NCBI RefSeq assembly: GCF_004365915.1
Contig: NZ_SODI01000001.1
Location: forward strand, 2,666,001 to 2,730,000
Source of the DNA: Cryobacterium psychrophilum
GTDB lineage: Bacteria > Actinomycetota > Actinomycetes > Actinomycetales > Microbacteriaceae
Direction of reading: 5' to 3'
DNA length: 64,000 nt
The notes beneath the pieces are model-generated. The model saw only the letters and a list, made by a program, of their open reading frames with translations. It was not told the DNA's origin and made no database searches. The translations under genes and the position numbers were made by a program. Shown here one piece after another: positions 55,314 to 63,323 of the stretch. Position 1 is the stretch's first letter; every line of letters begins with the position of its first letter.

Positions 55314-56450
55314 ATGACCATTACGCAGACGACGACGCTCGACGAGGCTGTCGCGCAGGTGACGGCAGTGGCCGCCGCTCACGCCGAACAGGTCGATACC
55401 AACGGCGCCTTCCCGATCGATGCAGTCGAGGCGCTGCGCACGAGCGGGCTGCTCGGGCTGGTGATCAGCAAGGATGCCGGGGGCATGGGCGCCGGTCCAG
55501 CCGAGTTCATCGAGGTGGTCGGCTCCATCGCGGCGGCTTGCGGGTCGACCGCGATGATCTACCTGATGCACGTCGCCGCGGCGGTGACAGTGGCATCCGC
55601 CCCTCCCACCGCGATGCCGGACCTCCTGTCGCGGATGGCGTCGGGCGAGGTACTCGGCACCCTCGCCTTCAGTGAAAAAGGGTCGCGCTCGCACTTCTGG
55701 GCTCCCGTGTCGGAATCCGTCGCCGACGGCGACGACCTGCGCTTCACCGCAGATAAGAGCTGGGTGACCTCGGCCGGCTACGCCGACGTCTATGTGATGT
55801 CGTCCAAGAGCGCAGTCGACCCCGAGACCGTCGACATGTACGCGATCCCCTCTGCCACACCGGGGCTGGAGATCGCCGGTCCGTGGAGCGGGATGGGGCT
55901 GCGCGGCAACGCGTCAAGCCCGATGTCGGTGGCCGTGACGATTCCGTCCGGCTATCGCATCGGCGAGGCGGGCAGCGGGTTCGGCACGATGATGGCCACT
56001 GTGCTGCCGTGGTTCAACCTGGGCAACTCGGCGGTGTCGCTCGGGCTCTCGCGGGCGGCGGTGGATGCGGCGACGACCCACGTGACCGGTGCCCGGTTGC
56101 AGCATCTGGATCAGGCGCTATCCGCGTTGCCGACAATCCGTGCTCAGGTGGCGAAAATGAGCATTGCGCTCGCCGCCCAGCGCGCCTACCTGGCACAGGC
56201 GGCGGAACGGGTGGCGAGCCCCGCCGAGGACACGGGGCTGTTCGTGCTCGGGGTGAAGGCCTCGACGAACGACGCCGCGCTGACGATTACCGAATCGGCG
56301 ATGCGGGTCTGCGGTGGGGCGGCCTTCTCGAAGCATCTTCCGATCGAGCGGGCCTTCCGGGATGCGCGTGCCGGCTCGGTCATGGCACCAACGGCCGACG
56401 TGCTCTACGACTTCTACGGCAAGGCCCTCACCGGCCTTCCGCTGTTCTGA
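55314..56450 (+). CDS. Acyl-CoA dehydrogenase-fold flavoprotein
   Basis: This FAD enzyme belongs to the acyl-CoA dehydrogenase superfamily, which also includes flavin monooxygenases such as DszC and SfnC. Typical features are AFSEKGSRSHFWAP (the FAD loop), the insert around DKSWVTSAGYADVYV, and the C-terminal RAFRDARAGSVMAPTADVLY. Length 378; the ATG follows AGGAG. It is the first gene of a cluster with a PhnD-like protein, a TusA-radical SAM fusion and a DoxD-like protein, so a true fatty-acyl substrate is doubtful. Confidence 0.85.
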   Translation: MTITQTTTLDEAVAQVTAVAAAHAEQVDTNGAFPIDAVEALRTSGLLGLVISKDAGGMGAGPAEFIEVVGSIAAACGSTAMIYLMHVAAAVTVASAPPTAMPDLLSRMASGEVLGTLAFSEKGSRSHFWAPVSESVADGDDLRFTADKSWVTSAGYADVYVMSSKSAVDPETVDMYAIPSATPGLEIAGPWSGMGLRGNASSPMSVAVTIPSGYRIGEAGSGFGTMMATVLPWFNLGNSAVSLGLSRAAVDAATTHVTGARLQHLDQALSALPTIRAQVAKMSIALAAQRAYLAQAAERVASPAEDTGLFVLGVKASTNDAALTITESAMRVCGGAAFSKHLPIERAFRDARAGSVMAPTADVLYDFYGKALTGLPLF

Positions 56451-56457
56451 GCGCCGC

Positions 56458-57282
56458 ATGTCTCAGCTCAGCGGAGCCCCTCTCCTCGTCGGAGCGGTCG
56501 CCTACACACCGAACGTCGTTCCCATCTGGGAGGGCATCCGCGACTACTTTGATGAACCCGATACGGCCATGGATTTCGTGCTGTTCTCCAACTATGGCCG
56601 CCTGGTCGACGCTCTGCGGGCCGGAATGATCGACATCGCCTGGAATACCAACCTTGCTTACGCGCGCGCCGTGATGCAGACCGATGGGCACGTGCGGGCG
56701 CTCGCGATGCGCGACACCGACGCCGCGTTTTCGACGGTGTTCGTGGCGGCGGCGGGAAGCGGCTGGTCCGGCCCCGGCGATATCGCGACCCGGCGGCTGG
56801 CACTCGGGTCGGCGGACTCGGCGCACGCCGCTATCCTGCCCGTGCACTACCTGCGTGCGGCCGGGGTGGACGTGGACCACATGCAGCTGCGGCGTTTTGA
56901 CAGCGACATCGGCAAGCATGGTGACACCGGGCGCAGTGAGCTGGACGCGATCGACGCGGTTCTTGCCGGTGATGCCGATGTCGCCGCCATCGGCATCACG
57001 GTCTGGGAGAACATCGGCCGCGGTGAGCTGATGCCCGGGATGCTCGAACAGGTCTGGCAAACCGAGACCTACTCGCACTGCATGTTCACCACCCTCGACA
57101 CTCTTCCCGAGTCGGTGAGCGCTCCGTGGGTGGCGAAGCTGCTCGCCATGGACTGGGAGGTGCCCGCGCACCGGCGCATCCTCGAATTGGAGGGGCTCAC
57201 CAAATGGGTCGAGCCACACCTCGACGGCTACGCCGGCCTGTTCGAGGCGATCGCGGAGCAGGGCGTTGATTCCCGATGGTAG
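56458..57282 (+). CDS. PhnD-like (phosphate/phosphonate-type) binding protein without signal peptide
   Basis: This 274-residue protein has the PhnD/SBP fold (LLVGAVAYTPNVVPIWEGI, MIDIAWNTNLAYARAVMQTD, ALGSADSAHAAILPVHYLRA, DAVLAGDADVAAIGITVW). Such proteins normally bind small oxyanions for ABC import. Here no signal peptide or lipobox is present and there is no permease or ATPase in the cluster. It may act as a cytosolic ligand sensor or enzyme partner. The start lies 8 nt after the upstream stop, and its stop overlaps the next start region. Confidence 0.8.
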   Translation: MSQLSGAPLLVGAVAYTPNVVPIWEGIRDYFDEPDTAMDFVLFSNYGRLVDALRAGMIDIAWNTNLAYARAVMQTDGHVRALAMRDTDAAFSTVFVAAAGSGWSGPGDIATRRLALGSADSAHAAILPVHYLRAAGVDVDHMQLRRFDSDIGKHGDTGRSELDAIDAVLAGDADVAAIGITVWENIGRGELMPGMLEQVWQTETYSHCMFTTLDTLPESVSAPWVAKLLAMDWEVPAHRRILELEGLTKWVEPHLDGYAGLFEAIAEQGVDSRW

Positions 57283-58274
57283 TCATGGCGCTGATGCGCA
57301 TCGTCGAACAGCTGGCCGAGGGAGACACGGCCGAGTTCAAGGTGGCGTCGGCGAGCGAACTGGACCTCGTGCGTCGGTGGTGCGCCAAGACCGGCAATAC
57401 GGTGGTCAGCACCGTGATGGTGGAGAAGGACACCGGCCACGTCACCGTGGGCCGCGGACGACCGCGCGACCCGGCCTCGATGATCCCCGCGGACCGGATG
57501 CCCGGAGCCCGACTCTGGTTGTACACCAACTTTCACTGCAACCTGGCCTGCGATTACTGCTGTGTCGCGTCCTCGCCGAGGACCGATCCGCGACTGCTGG
57601 GCATTGAGACCATCGAGACCCTTGTCGCCGAAGCCGCAGCGTGGGGCGTGCGCGAGCTGTATCTCACCGGCGGCGAGCCGTTCCTGTTGCCCGACATCGA
57701 TGCGATCGTGCGGGCGTGCGTCGACCGGCTGCCGACCACGCTGTTGACCAACGGGATGCTGTTCCGTGGCCAGGGACTGCGCAAGCTGCAGGCAATGCCG
57801 CGCACGGGCTTCGCTCTGCAGATCAGCGTGGACTCGCCGACTGCCGAGGTACACGACTCACACCGCGGCGCCGGGAGCTGGAAGCGGGCGCTCGCCGGCA
57901 TCCGGGTTGCACTCGACGAGGGCTTCACCGTGCGGGTCGCCGCGACCATCTCGGCGCACGACGACCCGGCCCTGGACGAGCTGCACACCCTGTTCGACGG
58001 GCTCGGGATCCCGCGGGCCGACCAGGTTATCCGCCCGATCGCGCACCAGGGGGTCGCCGACGAAGGGGTCGCGTTCTCGCGGGAGTCGCTCATCCCCGAG
58101 GTGACCGTGACCGCTGAGGGCATCTACTGGCATCCGGTCGCGGCACTCGACGAGGACGCCCTCGTCAGCCGACAGATCCTGCCGCTCGCCCCCTCCCTCG
58201 ACCGGGTGAGTGACCTCTTTGCCCAACAGTGGTCGTCGTCGACGGCCGCGTCAGCCATGTTCGCCTGCGCCTGA
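57276..58274 (+). CDS. TusA-like/radical SAM fusion protein
   Basis: The N-terminal ~65 residues resemble the TusA sulfur-carrier fold (MRIVEQLAEGDTAEFKVASA, LVRRWCAKTGNTVVSTVMVE, with a Cys that could carry sulfur). The rest is a radical SAM domain: C88-x3-C92-x2-C95 in NFHCNLACDYCCVASSP, and the GGEP motif (LYLTGGEPFLLP). No SPASM cluster domain is obvious at the C-terminus, only one late Cys. Length 332 with several possible starts (57276, 57285, 57294). A sulfur-transfer radical chemistry is the natural inference, untested. Confidence 0.82.
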   Translation: MVVMALMRIVEQLAEGDTAEFKVASASELDLVRRWCAKTGNTVVSTVMVEKDTGHVTVGRGRPRDPASMIPADRMPGARLWLYTNFHCNLACDYCCVASSPRTDPRLLGIETIETLVAEAAAWGVRELYLTGGEPFLLPDIDAIVRACVDRLPTTLLTNGMLFRGQGLRKLQAMPRTGFALQISVDSPTAEVHDSHRGAGSWKRALAGIRVALDEGFTVRVAATISAHDDPALDELHTLFDGLGIPRADQVIRPIAHQGVADEGVAFSRESLIPEVTVTAEGIYWHPVAALDEDALVSRQILPLAPSLDRVSDLFAQQWSSSTAASAMFACA

Positions 58275-58296
58275 ACGGGAATGGAATGAGAACGCC

Positions 58297-58851
58297 ATGA
58301 CAGGGACCAGAACACCAGTGACCGCCAGTGAGGTGGAGGTCAACGCGATCGCGACCGGCCGGTCCACGCGCGCGGTGCTCGCGGCCGTGCGGATCGCGGT
58401 GGGGCTGATGTGGCTGCAGAACGTGAACTGGAAACGCCCGCCCGACTTCGGGCAGGCCGCGCAAAACGGGCTATACCAGTACACCGCCTACGCCGTGGAT
58501 CACCCGGTGCTGGCCCCCTTCAGCTGGCTGGTGCAAAACGTCATCTTCCCGAACTTCGCGCTCTTCGGCTGGGGGGTGCTCCTCGCCGAGTTCTGCCTCG
58601 GCGCGTTCCTGCTGGTCGGACTGCTGACGCGCTTCTGGGCAATCGTCGGCATCCTGCAGACGATCGCGATCACGCTCTCGGTGCTGAACGCGCCAGCGGA
58701 GTGGCAGTGGAGCTACTATCTGATGTTCGCCGCCCAATTCGTAATCCTGGCTACCGCCGCCGGACGCGTCGCGGGGGTCGACGGGCTGCTTCGCCCTCGC
58801 TGGTCGCTCCGCTCGGGCAGGCCGGCCCGGATCGCGATGGCGCTGTCATGA
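58297..58851 (+). CDS. DoxD/DoxX-family membrane protein
   Basis: A four-helix membrane protein of the DoxX superfamily, closest to DoxD, the small subunit of thiosulfate:quinone oxidoreductase (RIAVGLMWLQNVNWKRPPDF, ALFGWGVLLAEFCLGAFLLV, LNAPAEWQWSYYLMFAAQFV). Length 184. It begins 22 nt after the radical SAM stop and its stop overlaps the next ATG. Being beside a TusA-like protein, a role in sulfur redox chemistry is plausible but unproven. Confidence 0.82.
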   Translation: MTGTRTPVTASEVEVNAIATGRSTRAVLAAVRIAVGLMWLQNVNWKRPPDFGQAAQNGLYQYTAYAVDHPVLAPFSWLVQNVIFPNFALFGWGVLLAEFCLGAFLLVGLLTRFWAIVGILQTIAITLSVLNAPAEWQWSYYLMFAAQFVILATAAGRVAGVDGLLRPRWSLRSGRPARIAMALS

Positions 58852-59243
58852 ACGCCGCCATCGGCACCGCGCTCACACGGGCTCCCCGCGCCCTGAGCTG
58901 GCGCGCCCGCGGCCTGCTCGTCGCCGGTTTCACGGCGCTCAGTTCGCTGTTCGCGCTGCTGCACTACACGCCGCTGCAGTTCGTGTCGGTCAACCTGGTG
59001 CAAGGGATTCTGCTTGTCGGTCTGGCGGCGCTGGCCGCGGTGGGCTGCGCGCTGCGGGTGCCGGTGCTGCTTCTCGCTTCCGGCACGATCTTGATCGTCG
59101 CCGGCCTGGTGCGGCTCGTAACCTACGGGCAGACGATCGGTATCATCTCCGGGTCGGTCAACGCCGCCGCGCTGATGGTCGGGCTCGGCACCGCGTTTGT
59201 CGCAATCTGGAGCACCTCGCGGCCGATGCCTGCGACACAGTGA
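58848..59243 (+). CDS. Small four-helix membrane protein of the same cluster
   Basis: A 131-residue protein with four hydrophobic segments (GLLVAGFTALSSLFALLHY, VQGILLVGLAALAAVGCAL, LLASGTILIVAGLVRLVTYG, AALMVGLGTAFVAIWSTS). The start overlaps the DoxD-like stop (ATGA), so it is translationally coupled and probably its partner. No family recognised. Confidence 0.7.
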   Translation: MNAAIGTALTRAPRALSWRARGLLVAGFTALSSLFALLHYTPLQFVSVNLVQGILLVGLAALAAVGCALRVPVLLLASGTILIVAGLVRLVTYGQTIGIISGSVNAAALMVGLGTAFVAIWSTSRPMPATQ

Positions 59244-59316
59244 TGTGCGCAGGCTCACGCCAGTTCCGCGTGAGGCGCAGCTCGACCGCCTTCCTCGGCA
59301 CGTGCTGGGCGGGTGG

Positions 59317-59322
59317 CAGAAT
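59317..59322 (+). promoter_or_regulatory. putative -10 element for the HhH-GPD gene
   Basis: CAGAAT lies exactly 6 nt before the ATG, as at hisS. No Shine-Dalgarno sequence is present. Confidence 0.4.
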
Positions 59323-59328
59323 GGGGCC

Positions 59329-59898
59329 ATGACACTGCACCTCACCGGCGATCCGGCCGCCGATTCCCTGCTCAGCGAGGATCCGTTCGCCCTTCTACTG
59401 GGCATGCTGCTCGACCAGCAGATCGCCATGGAGGTCGCCTTCAGTGGGCCTGCCAAGATTCACGATCGAATCGGCACTCTGGACCCCGCGACGATCGCGA
59501 GCTTTGACCCGGATGCCTTCGTGGAGGTCTTCCGCGTGTCCCCGGCGGTCCACCGGTATCCCGGCTCCATGGCGGGCCGCGTGCAGGCGGTCGCCGACGT
59601 CATCGTGCGGGACTGGGACGGCGACACGACCGCCCTGTGGACGCGCGGGGACCCTGACGGTGCCGAGATCCTGCGCCGGCTGAGGGCGCTGCCGGGCTTT
59701 GGCGAACAGAAGGCGAAGATCTTCCTGGCCCTGCTGGGCAAGCGCCTCGGGATCACCGCGGCCGGGTGGCGCGAGGTGGCCGGTGCCTACGGTGAGGACG
59801 GAAGCTTTCGCTCCGTTGCCGACATCGTGGACGCGGAATCACTGGGCCGCGTTCGAGAGACGAAGCGAGCGGCGAAGGCCGCAGCCAAGAAGCAGTAG
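59329..59898 (+). CDS. HhH-GPD-type base excision repair protein
   Basis: This is a DNA glycosylase-like protein of the helix-hairpin-helix GPD superfamily, in the short actinobacterial form (189 residues). DPFALLLGMLLDQQIAMEVA at the N-terminus and LRALPGFGEQKAKIFLALLG (the HhH motif followed by the conserved helix) identify it. The catalytic Asp is expected shortly after. The tail is Lys/Ala-rich. Not co-transcribed with the preceding cluster, since a separate leaderless promoter is suggested. Confidence 0.85.
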   Translation: MTLHLTGDPAADSLLSEDPFALLLGMLLDQQIAMEVAFSGPAKIHDRIGTLDPATIASFDPDAFVEVFRVSPAVHRYPGSMAGRVQAVADVIVRDWDGDTTALWTRGDPDGAEILRRLRALPGFGEQKAKIFLALLGKRLGITAAGWREVAGAYGEDGSFRSVADIVDAESLGRVRETKRAAKAAAKKQ

Positions 59899-60006
59899 GC
59901 GACCGCACTGCTTCCTGACGGACAACGAGCCCAACCCGCGAAAACCCTGTCCACCGGTAACCCGACGACTGGTACGTGTTGCTGGGGAACCCGCCGTGGT
60001 GCCGGA

Positions 60007-60816
60007 TCAGGTCAACGCCAGAATTCGCGTGAGCACCTCCTCCGGGACCGCCCCGGACGGGATCTCGCCGAGCAGAAAGTCGCCGTCCGGTAGCACCTGA
60101 TCGTTATCAAGCCAGAAGCCGGGTCGGATGATGGCGCCCGAAGCGGATGCCCCGTGCACGTCTATTCCGCACGAGGTGCGCAGGGCCAGCGTCCACTGGT
60201 AGTGCTCTGTGACGTTGGCAATGGGCGAGTACGTCTCCAGGGGCACCAAGGTCGTGTCTGGCGCGCCCGGCAGCGTGCGGTCGTCGAGCAGCACGCCCGC
60301 CAGGGGCAGGGCCGCGAAGCTGCGGAGCCAATCGGCCACGTACATCGAGGCGTTTTCACCGTTGTCGGCGTCGAGACCGGAGACATCTGTCGTGCCGGAA
60401 AAGTGGTGTGTGCGGGCCAGCCACTGCATCGGTGAGGGAATCTGCAGCACAATGGGCGCACGTTGGGTCTTGCTGAACGTGGTGGCGAATTCCGTCACCT
60501 GGGAGAGCAGGGCGGAGTCGGCCAGCAGCGTGCGCAGGGCGTAGCCGGTTCGGGACTTGGCGCTCATAGCCGATTGGAGATCGAGGTTCCCTTTCAGGTG
60601 ATGGTCGTACAAACGGTCGAGGCTGAGCAGGGCGACGTCGGACTTCACCAGCGCCTGCGCCTGCCCGAAGAAGTTGGAGTAGGCCATCGGTTCAAGCCAG
60701 GGCACCGGTCTGCCTTGCAGTAGCACGGCCTGGGCATAGTCATGGCTGTCCAGCAGCACGGCGCGCGTGCGTCCCGACGGCGGCTGGTCAATGACGCTGG
60801 TCAGCGAGGTGGTCAC
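60007..60816 (-). CDS. Protein of unknown function in the acetone-carboxylase-like operon
   Basis: A 269-residue soluble protein. RTRAVLLDSHDYAQAVLLQG and NFFGQAQALVKSDVALLSLD are typical of its sequence. The start is GTG with AAGGAG 6 nt upstream, which decides it against a longer frame. It follows the large hydantoinase B-type gene 98 bp downstream of its stop. It is not the small zinc-containing gamma subunit of acetone carboxylase (about 168 residues). I do not recognise a family; it may be an accessory or an alternative third subunit. Confidence 0.7.
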   Translation of the reverse strand: MTTSLTSVIDQPPSGRTRAVLLDSHDYAQAVLLQGRPVPWLEPMAYSNFFGQAQALVKSDVALLSLDRLYDHHLKGNLDLQSAMSAKSRTGYALRTLLADSALLSQVTEFATTFSKTQRAPIVLQIPSPMQWLARTHHFSGTTDVSGLDADNGENASMYVADWLRSFAALPLAGVLLDDRTLPGAPDTTLVPLETYSPIANVTEHYQWTLALRTSCGIDVHGASASGAIIRPGFWLDNDQVLPDGDFLLGEIPSGAVPEEVLTRILALT

Positions 60817-60913
60817 GGTGTCTCCTTGATCGACGAAAGCTGAGGGCCGGGGAGCACGCCACCGTATTTCGTCGATGGCGTGCTCCCCGGCTGGTGGGGG
60901 ATTGGCGGGCCGG

Positions 60914-63259
60914 TCAGGACTTGTGCTCGACCACCTCGCCATATTTCTCTTCAAGCTCGCGTACGCGGGCCTCGAGCTTGCTGATCTTCAGCACCCGGCG
61001 GTCGGGAACCATGATGAGCGGCAGATCCTCGATCTTGCCCTTGATTCGCTCGGGCTCGAGTCCGCCCCAGTGAGTGGCGAGCAGTTCCTCGTCGTTGTCC
61101 TGGCCCCAGGACCCGAAGTAGAGCAGGTCCGTCGGCGGCTCTTCCTTCACGAATTCCTTCACGAATTCCTTGTAGGGCGTGCCGCGGCTGATGCGAGCCT
61201 GACGCATCTCGGCCCGAAGCTCGATGGTGGCCTGCTCGTGCACCACGTAGGTCTCGGGTTCCCAGACCACGCCATACATCGTCGTGGCCGTGTGGGCCGA
61301 GATGCGGTCGAGTTCGAGGTCGGTCACCACGAGCTCTGGGTCGCGTTCGAGGACATCACCGTAGCCACCGCCCGCGCCCTGGGCGATCATGTACAGCTCG
61401 CCCTCCTTGGCCACGTCGAACTGCAGTCCCATGTGCGCGGACTGGTAGTCGCCGCCCTCAAAGGGCTGCTCATTCATGACGCGTTCCATGGACAGGTCGA
61501 ACTGTGACGGATCCTTCTGGATGATGTCGTAGATGTTGATGCCCTTGACCGTCGCAAGCGGGTACACGGGGCAGCCGTAGCCTCCGAACATGCCGGGAAC
61601 CGACGAAAACTTCGAGCCGCTGGTGACGGTCATGAACCCCCAGCTCGGAGTCCCGCGCGAGGCGACGATCATCTCGTAGCCCATGCCGCCGCGGAACTTG
61701 CCAAAGCCCTGGTTGTCCCGCACCAAGCGCTTGCTCACCAGCTGCAGGAACGGAACCTCCTCTTCCATGACCTCCTGCTCGCCGATGTCAGCCATGGCGC
61801 AGAACAGCGGGGCCACGGCGTTTTCACCGTCGCGGAACGCCTTCGCGCCGCCGCCCATGCCGTTGAGGTCGGCGCACAGGTTGCCCACCTGTTCGCCGTT
61901 CTGTGTCGTGCCGCCCCAGAGGAAGTCGTTGATCTGATTGAACCAGGGGGCAACGACGTTCGAGTACTTCTGGGGAGAGGAGAACTGCATCTTCGCGAAG
62001 GCCGTTTGAAGGGCCGAAAAGCCGCGGAAGGATGCCTGCAACGACTGGCCGACCGGAGCGTCGTAGCCCGCATCTGCCCAGCTGTGTTCCTCGGTGATGA
62101 TCTCGATCGGTGACAGCGCGCCAGTGCTGCGCGGCAGGTCGGGCCACCAGTACGACAGGATCGCCTGGGCCATGAAGGACTTCGTCGATGCGAGCGGAGA
62201 GTTGATGGCCCGGTTCAGGATCTCCGGGCCGGTGCCGGTGAGATCCACAATCATGCGTTCGCCCTTGATGGTGATCTTGCAGGCGAACTTGATCAGGATG
62301 TTCTCTTTGAGGGTGGAGTCCATGAACTGGTTGAACGTGACTGTGCCGTCCGGCAGCTCACCGATGCGCCGGCGCACCTCGGTCTCCACGTCTTCCACGG
62401 TCACCCGCAGCGAGGCCACGAACGTCTCCTGGCCGACCTCATCGATCAGGCGGTCGACGGTGTCCATGATGCGCTTGACGGCGCCCATCTTCACCTTGAT
62501 GTCGGCGAGCATGAGCTTCGGGTCGCGGGTGGAGTGCTGCAGGAAGGTGAGCAGGTCGCGGCGCAGGTGCCCCTTCTCCACGATCTTGATCGGTGAGGCG
62601 CGCAGCCCGTCATCGAATGGCGTCTCAGAGCCGGACGGCATGCCGCCGGGCTCGCAGGCGCCATTCTCGCCTTCGTGGATGGTGGCGCCCACCCAGGCGA
62701 TGATGATCCCGCCGCGGATGACGGGTACGAGCATCGACTGGTCAGTGTTGTGCACCATGCCGAAACGGGAATCGTTGTGGAAGAAGCCGTCGCCCTCGTT
62801 GATGCCGACGGTGGGCTCGTCCTTCCAGTTCTTCATGATGTACCGGATGGGGTGGTGCAGCACGGCGGAGAAGGCGATGACACCGCGGTTGGAGAGATAC
62901 GTCACATCGCCCTCTGCCGTGTACACGGCGCAGGACAGGTCTGCCCATTTGGCTCCGGGGGCGGCGCCCATGCTCTCGCACATTTCGAAGGCCTCGTCCA
63001 GGGCGCCGGCGAGGCGCTTGCGAATACGGTCGATCTCGAGCGGGTCAATGCCCTGGCTGATGCATTCCTCTTCATAGGCCGTGCGGGGCATGATCTCGTG
63101 GTGGCGCATGATGGCCGGGTCCGGTCCGAGGAAGAGTGTCGTCTCGTCCATGAACTTGTCGACCCACTGCTGTTCCTGGTTGGTGAGTTCCTGGGGGTTG
63201 GTCTTGCTGGTGTCTCCGTCGTTGCCGGCCGGGACGAATACGTCTGTTGTCAGTGTCAT
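60914..63259 (-). CDS. Acetone carboxylase-type alpha subunit (hydantoinase B family)
   Basis: This 781-residue protein matches the hydantoinase B/oxoprolinase family and, by length and by stretches such as HHPIRYIMKNWKDEPTVGIN, HNTDQSMLVPVIRGGIIIAW, HEGENGACEPGGMPSGSETP and APWFNQINDFLWGGTTQNGE, most closely the alpha subunit of acetone carboxylase, which converts acetone and bicarbonate to acetoacetate using ATP. A 12-bp tandem duplication yields EFVKEFVKE near the C-terminus. The ATG follows AAGGAG at 10 nt. Acetone versus another ketone cannot be decided. Confidence 0.85.
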   Translation of the reverse strand: MTLTTDVFVPAGNDGDTSKTNPQELTNQEQQWVDKFMDETTLFLGPDPAIMRHHEIMPRTAYEEECISQGIDPLEIDRIRKRLAGALDEAFEMCESMGAAPGAKWADLSCAVYTAEGDVTYLSNRGVIAFSAVLHHPIRYIMKNWKDEPTVGINEGDGFFHNDSRFGMVHNTDQSMLVPVIRGGIIIAWVGATIHEGENGACEPGGMPSGSETPFDDGLRASPIKIVEKGHLRRDLLTFLQHSTRDPKLMLADIKVKMGAVKRIMDTVDRLIDEVGQETFVASLRVTVEDVETEVRRRIGELPDGTVTFNQFMDSTLKENILIKFACKITIKGERMIVDLTGTGPEILNRAINSPLASTKSFMAQAILSYWWPDLPRSTGALSPIEIITEEHSWADAGYDAPVGQSLQASFRGFSALQTAFAKMQFSSPQKYSNVVAPWFNQINDFLWGGTTQNGEQVGNLCADLNGMGGGAKAFRDGENAVAPLFCAMADIGEQEVMEEEVPFLQLVSKRLVRDNQGFGKFRGGMGYEMIVASRGTPSWGFMTVTSGSKFSSVPGMFGGYGCPVYPLATVKGINIYDIIQKDPSQFDLSMERVMNEQPFEGGDYQSAHMGLQFDVAKEGELYMIAQGAGGGYGDVLERDPELVVTDLELDRISAHTATTMYGVVWEPETYVVHEQATIELRAEMRQARISRGTPYKEFVKEFVKEEPPTDLLYFGSWGQDNDEELLATHWGGLEPERIKGKIEDLPLIMVPDRRVLKISKLEARVRELEEKYGEVVEHKS
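61141..61167 (-). repeat. 12-bp in-frame tandem duplication in the hydantoinase B gene
   Basis: TTCACGAATTCC is repeated twice in tandem (plus strand), encoding EFVK EFVK near the protein C-terminus. It is in frame and probably harmless. Confidence 0.75.
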
Positions 63260-63323
63260 TGTTCTCAAGCTCCTTTGCTTGCGTGTTCTGGAAACGTGGT
63301 GACGGTCGGAAGGGTTGCTGTTC

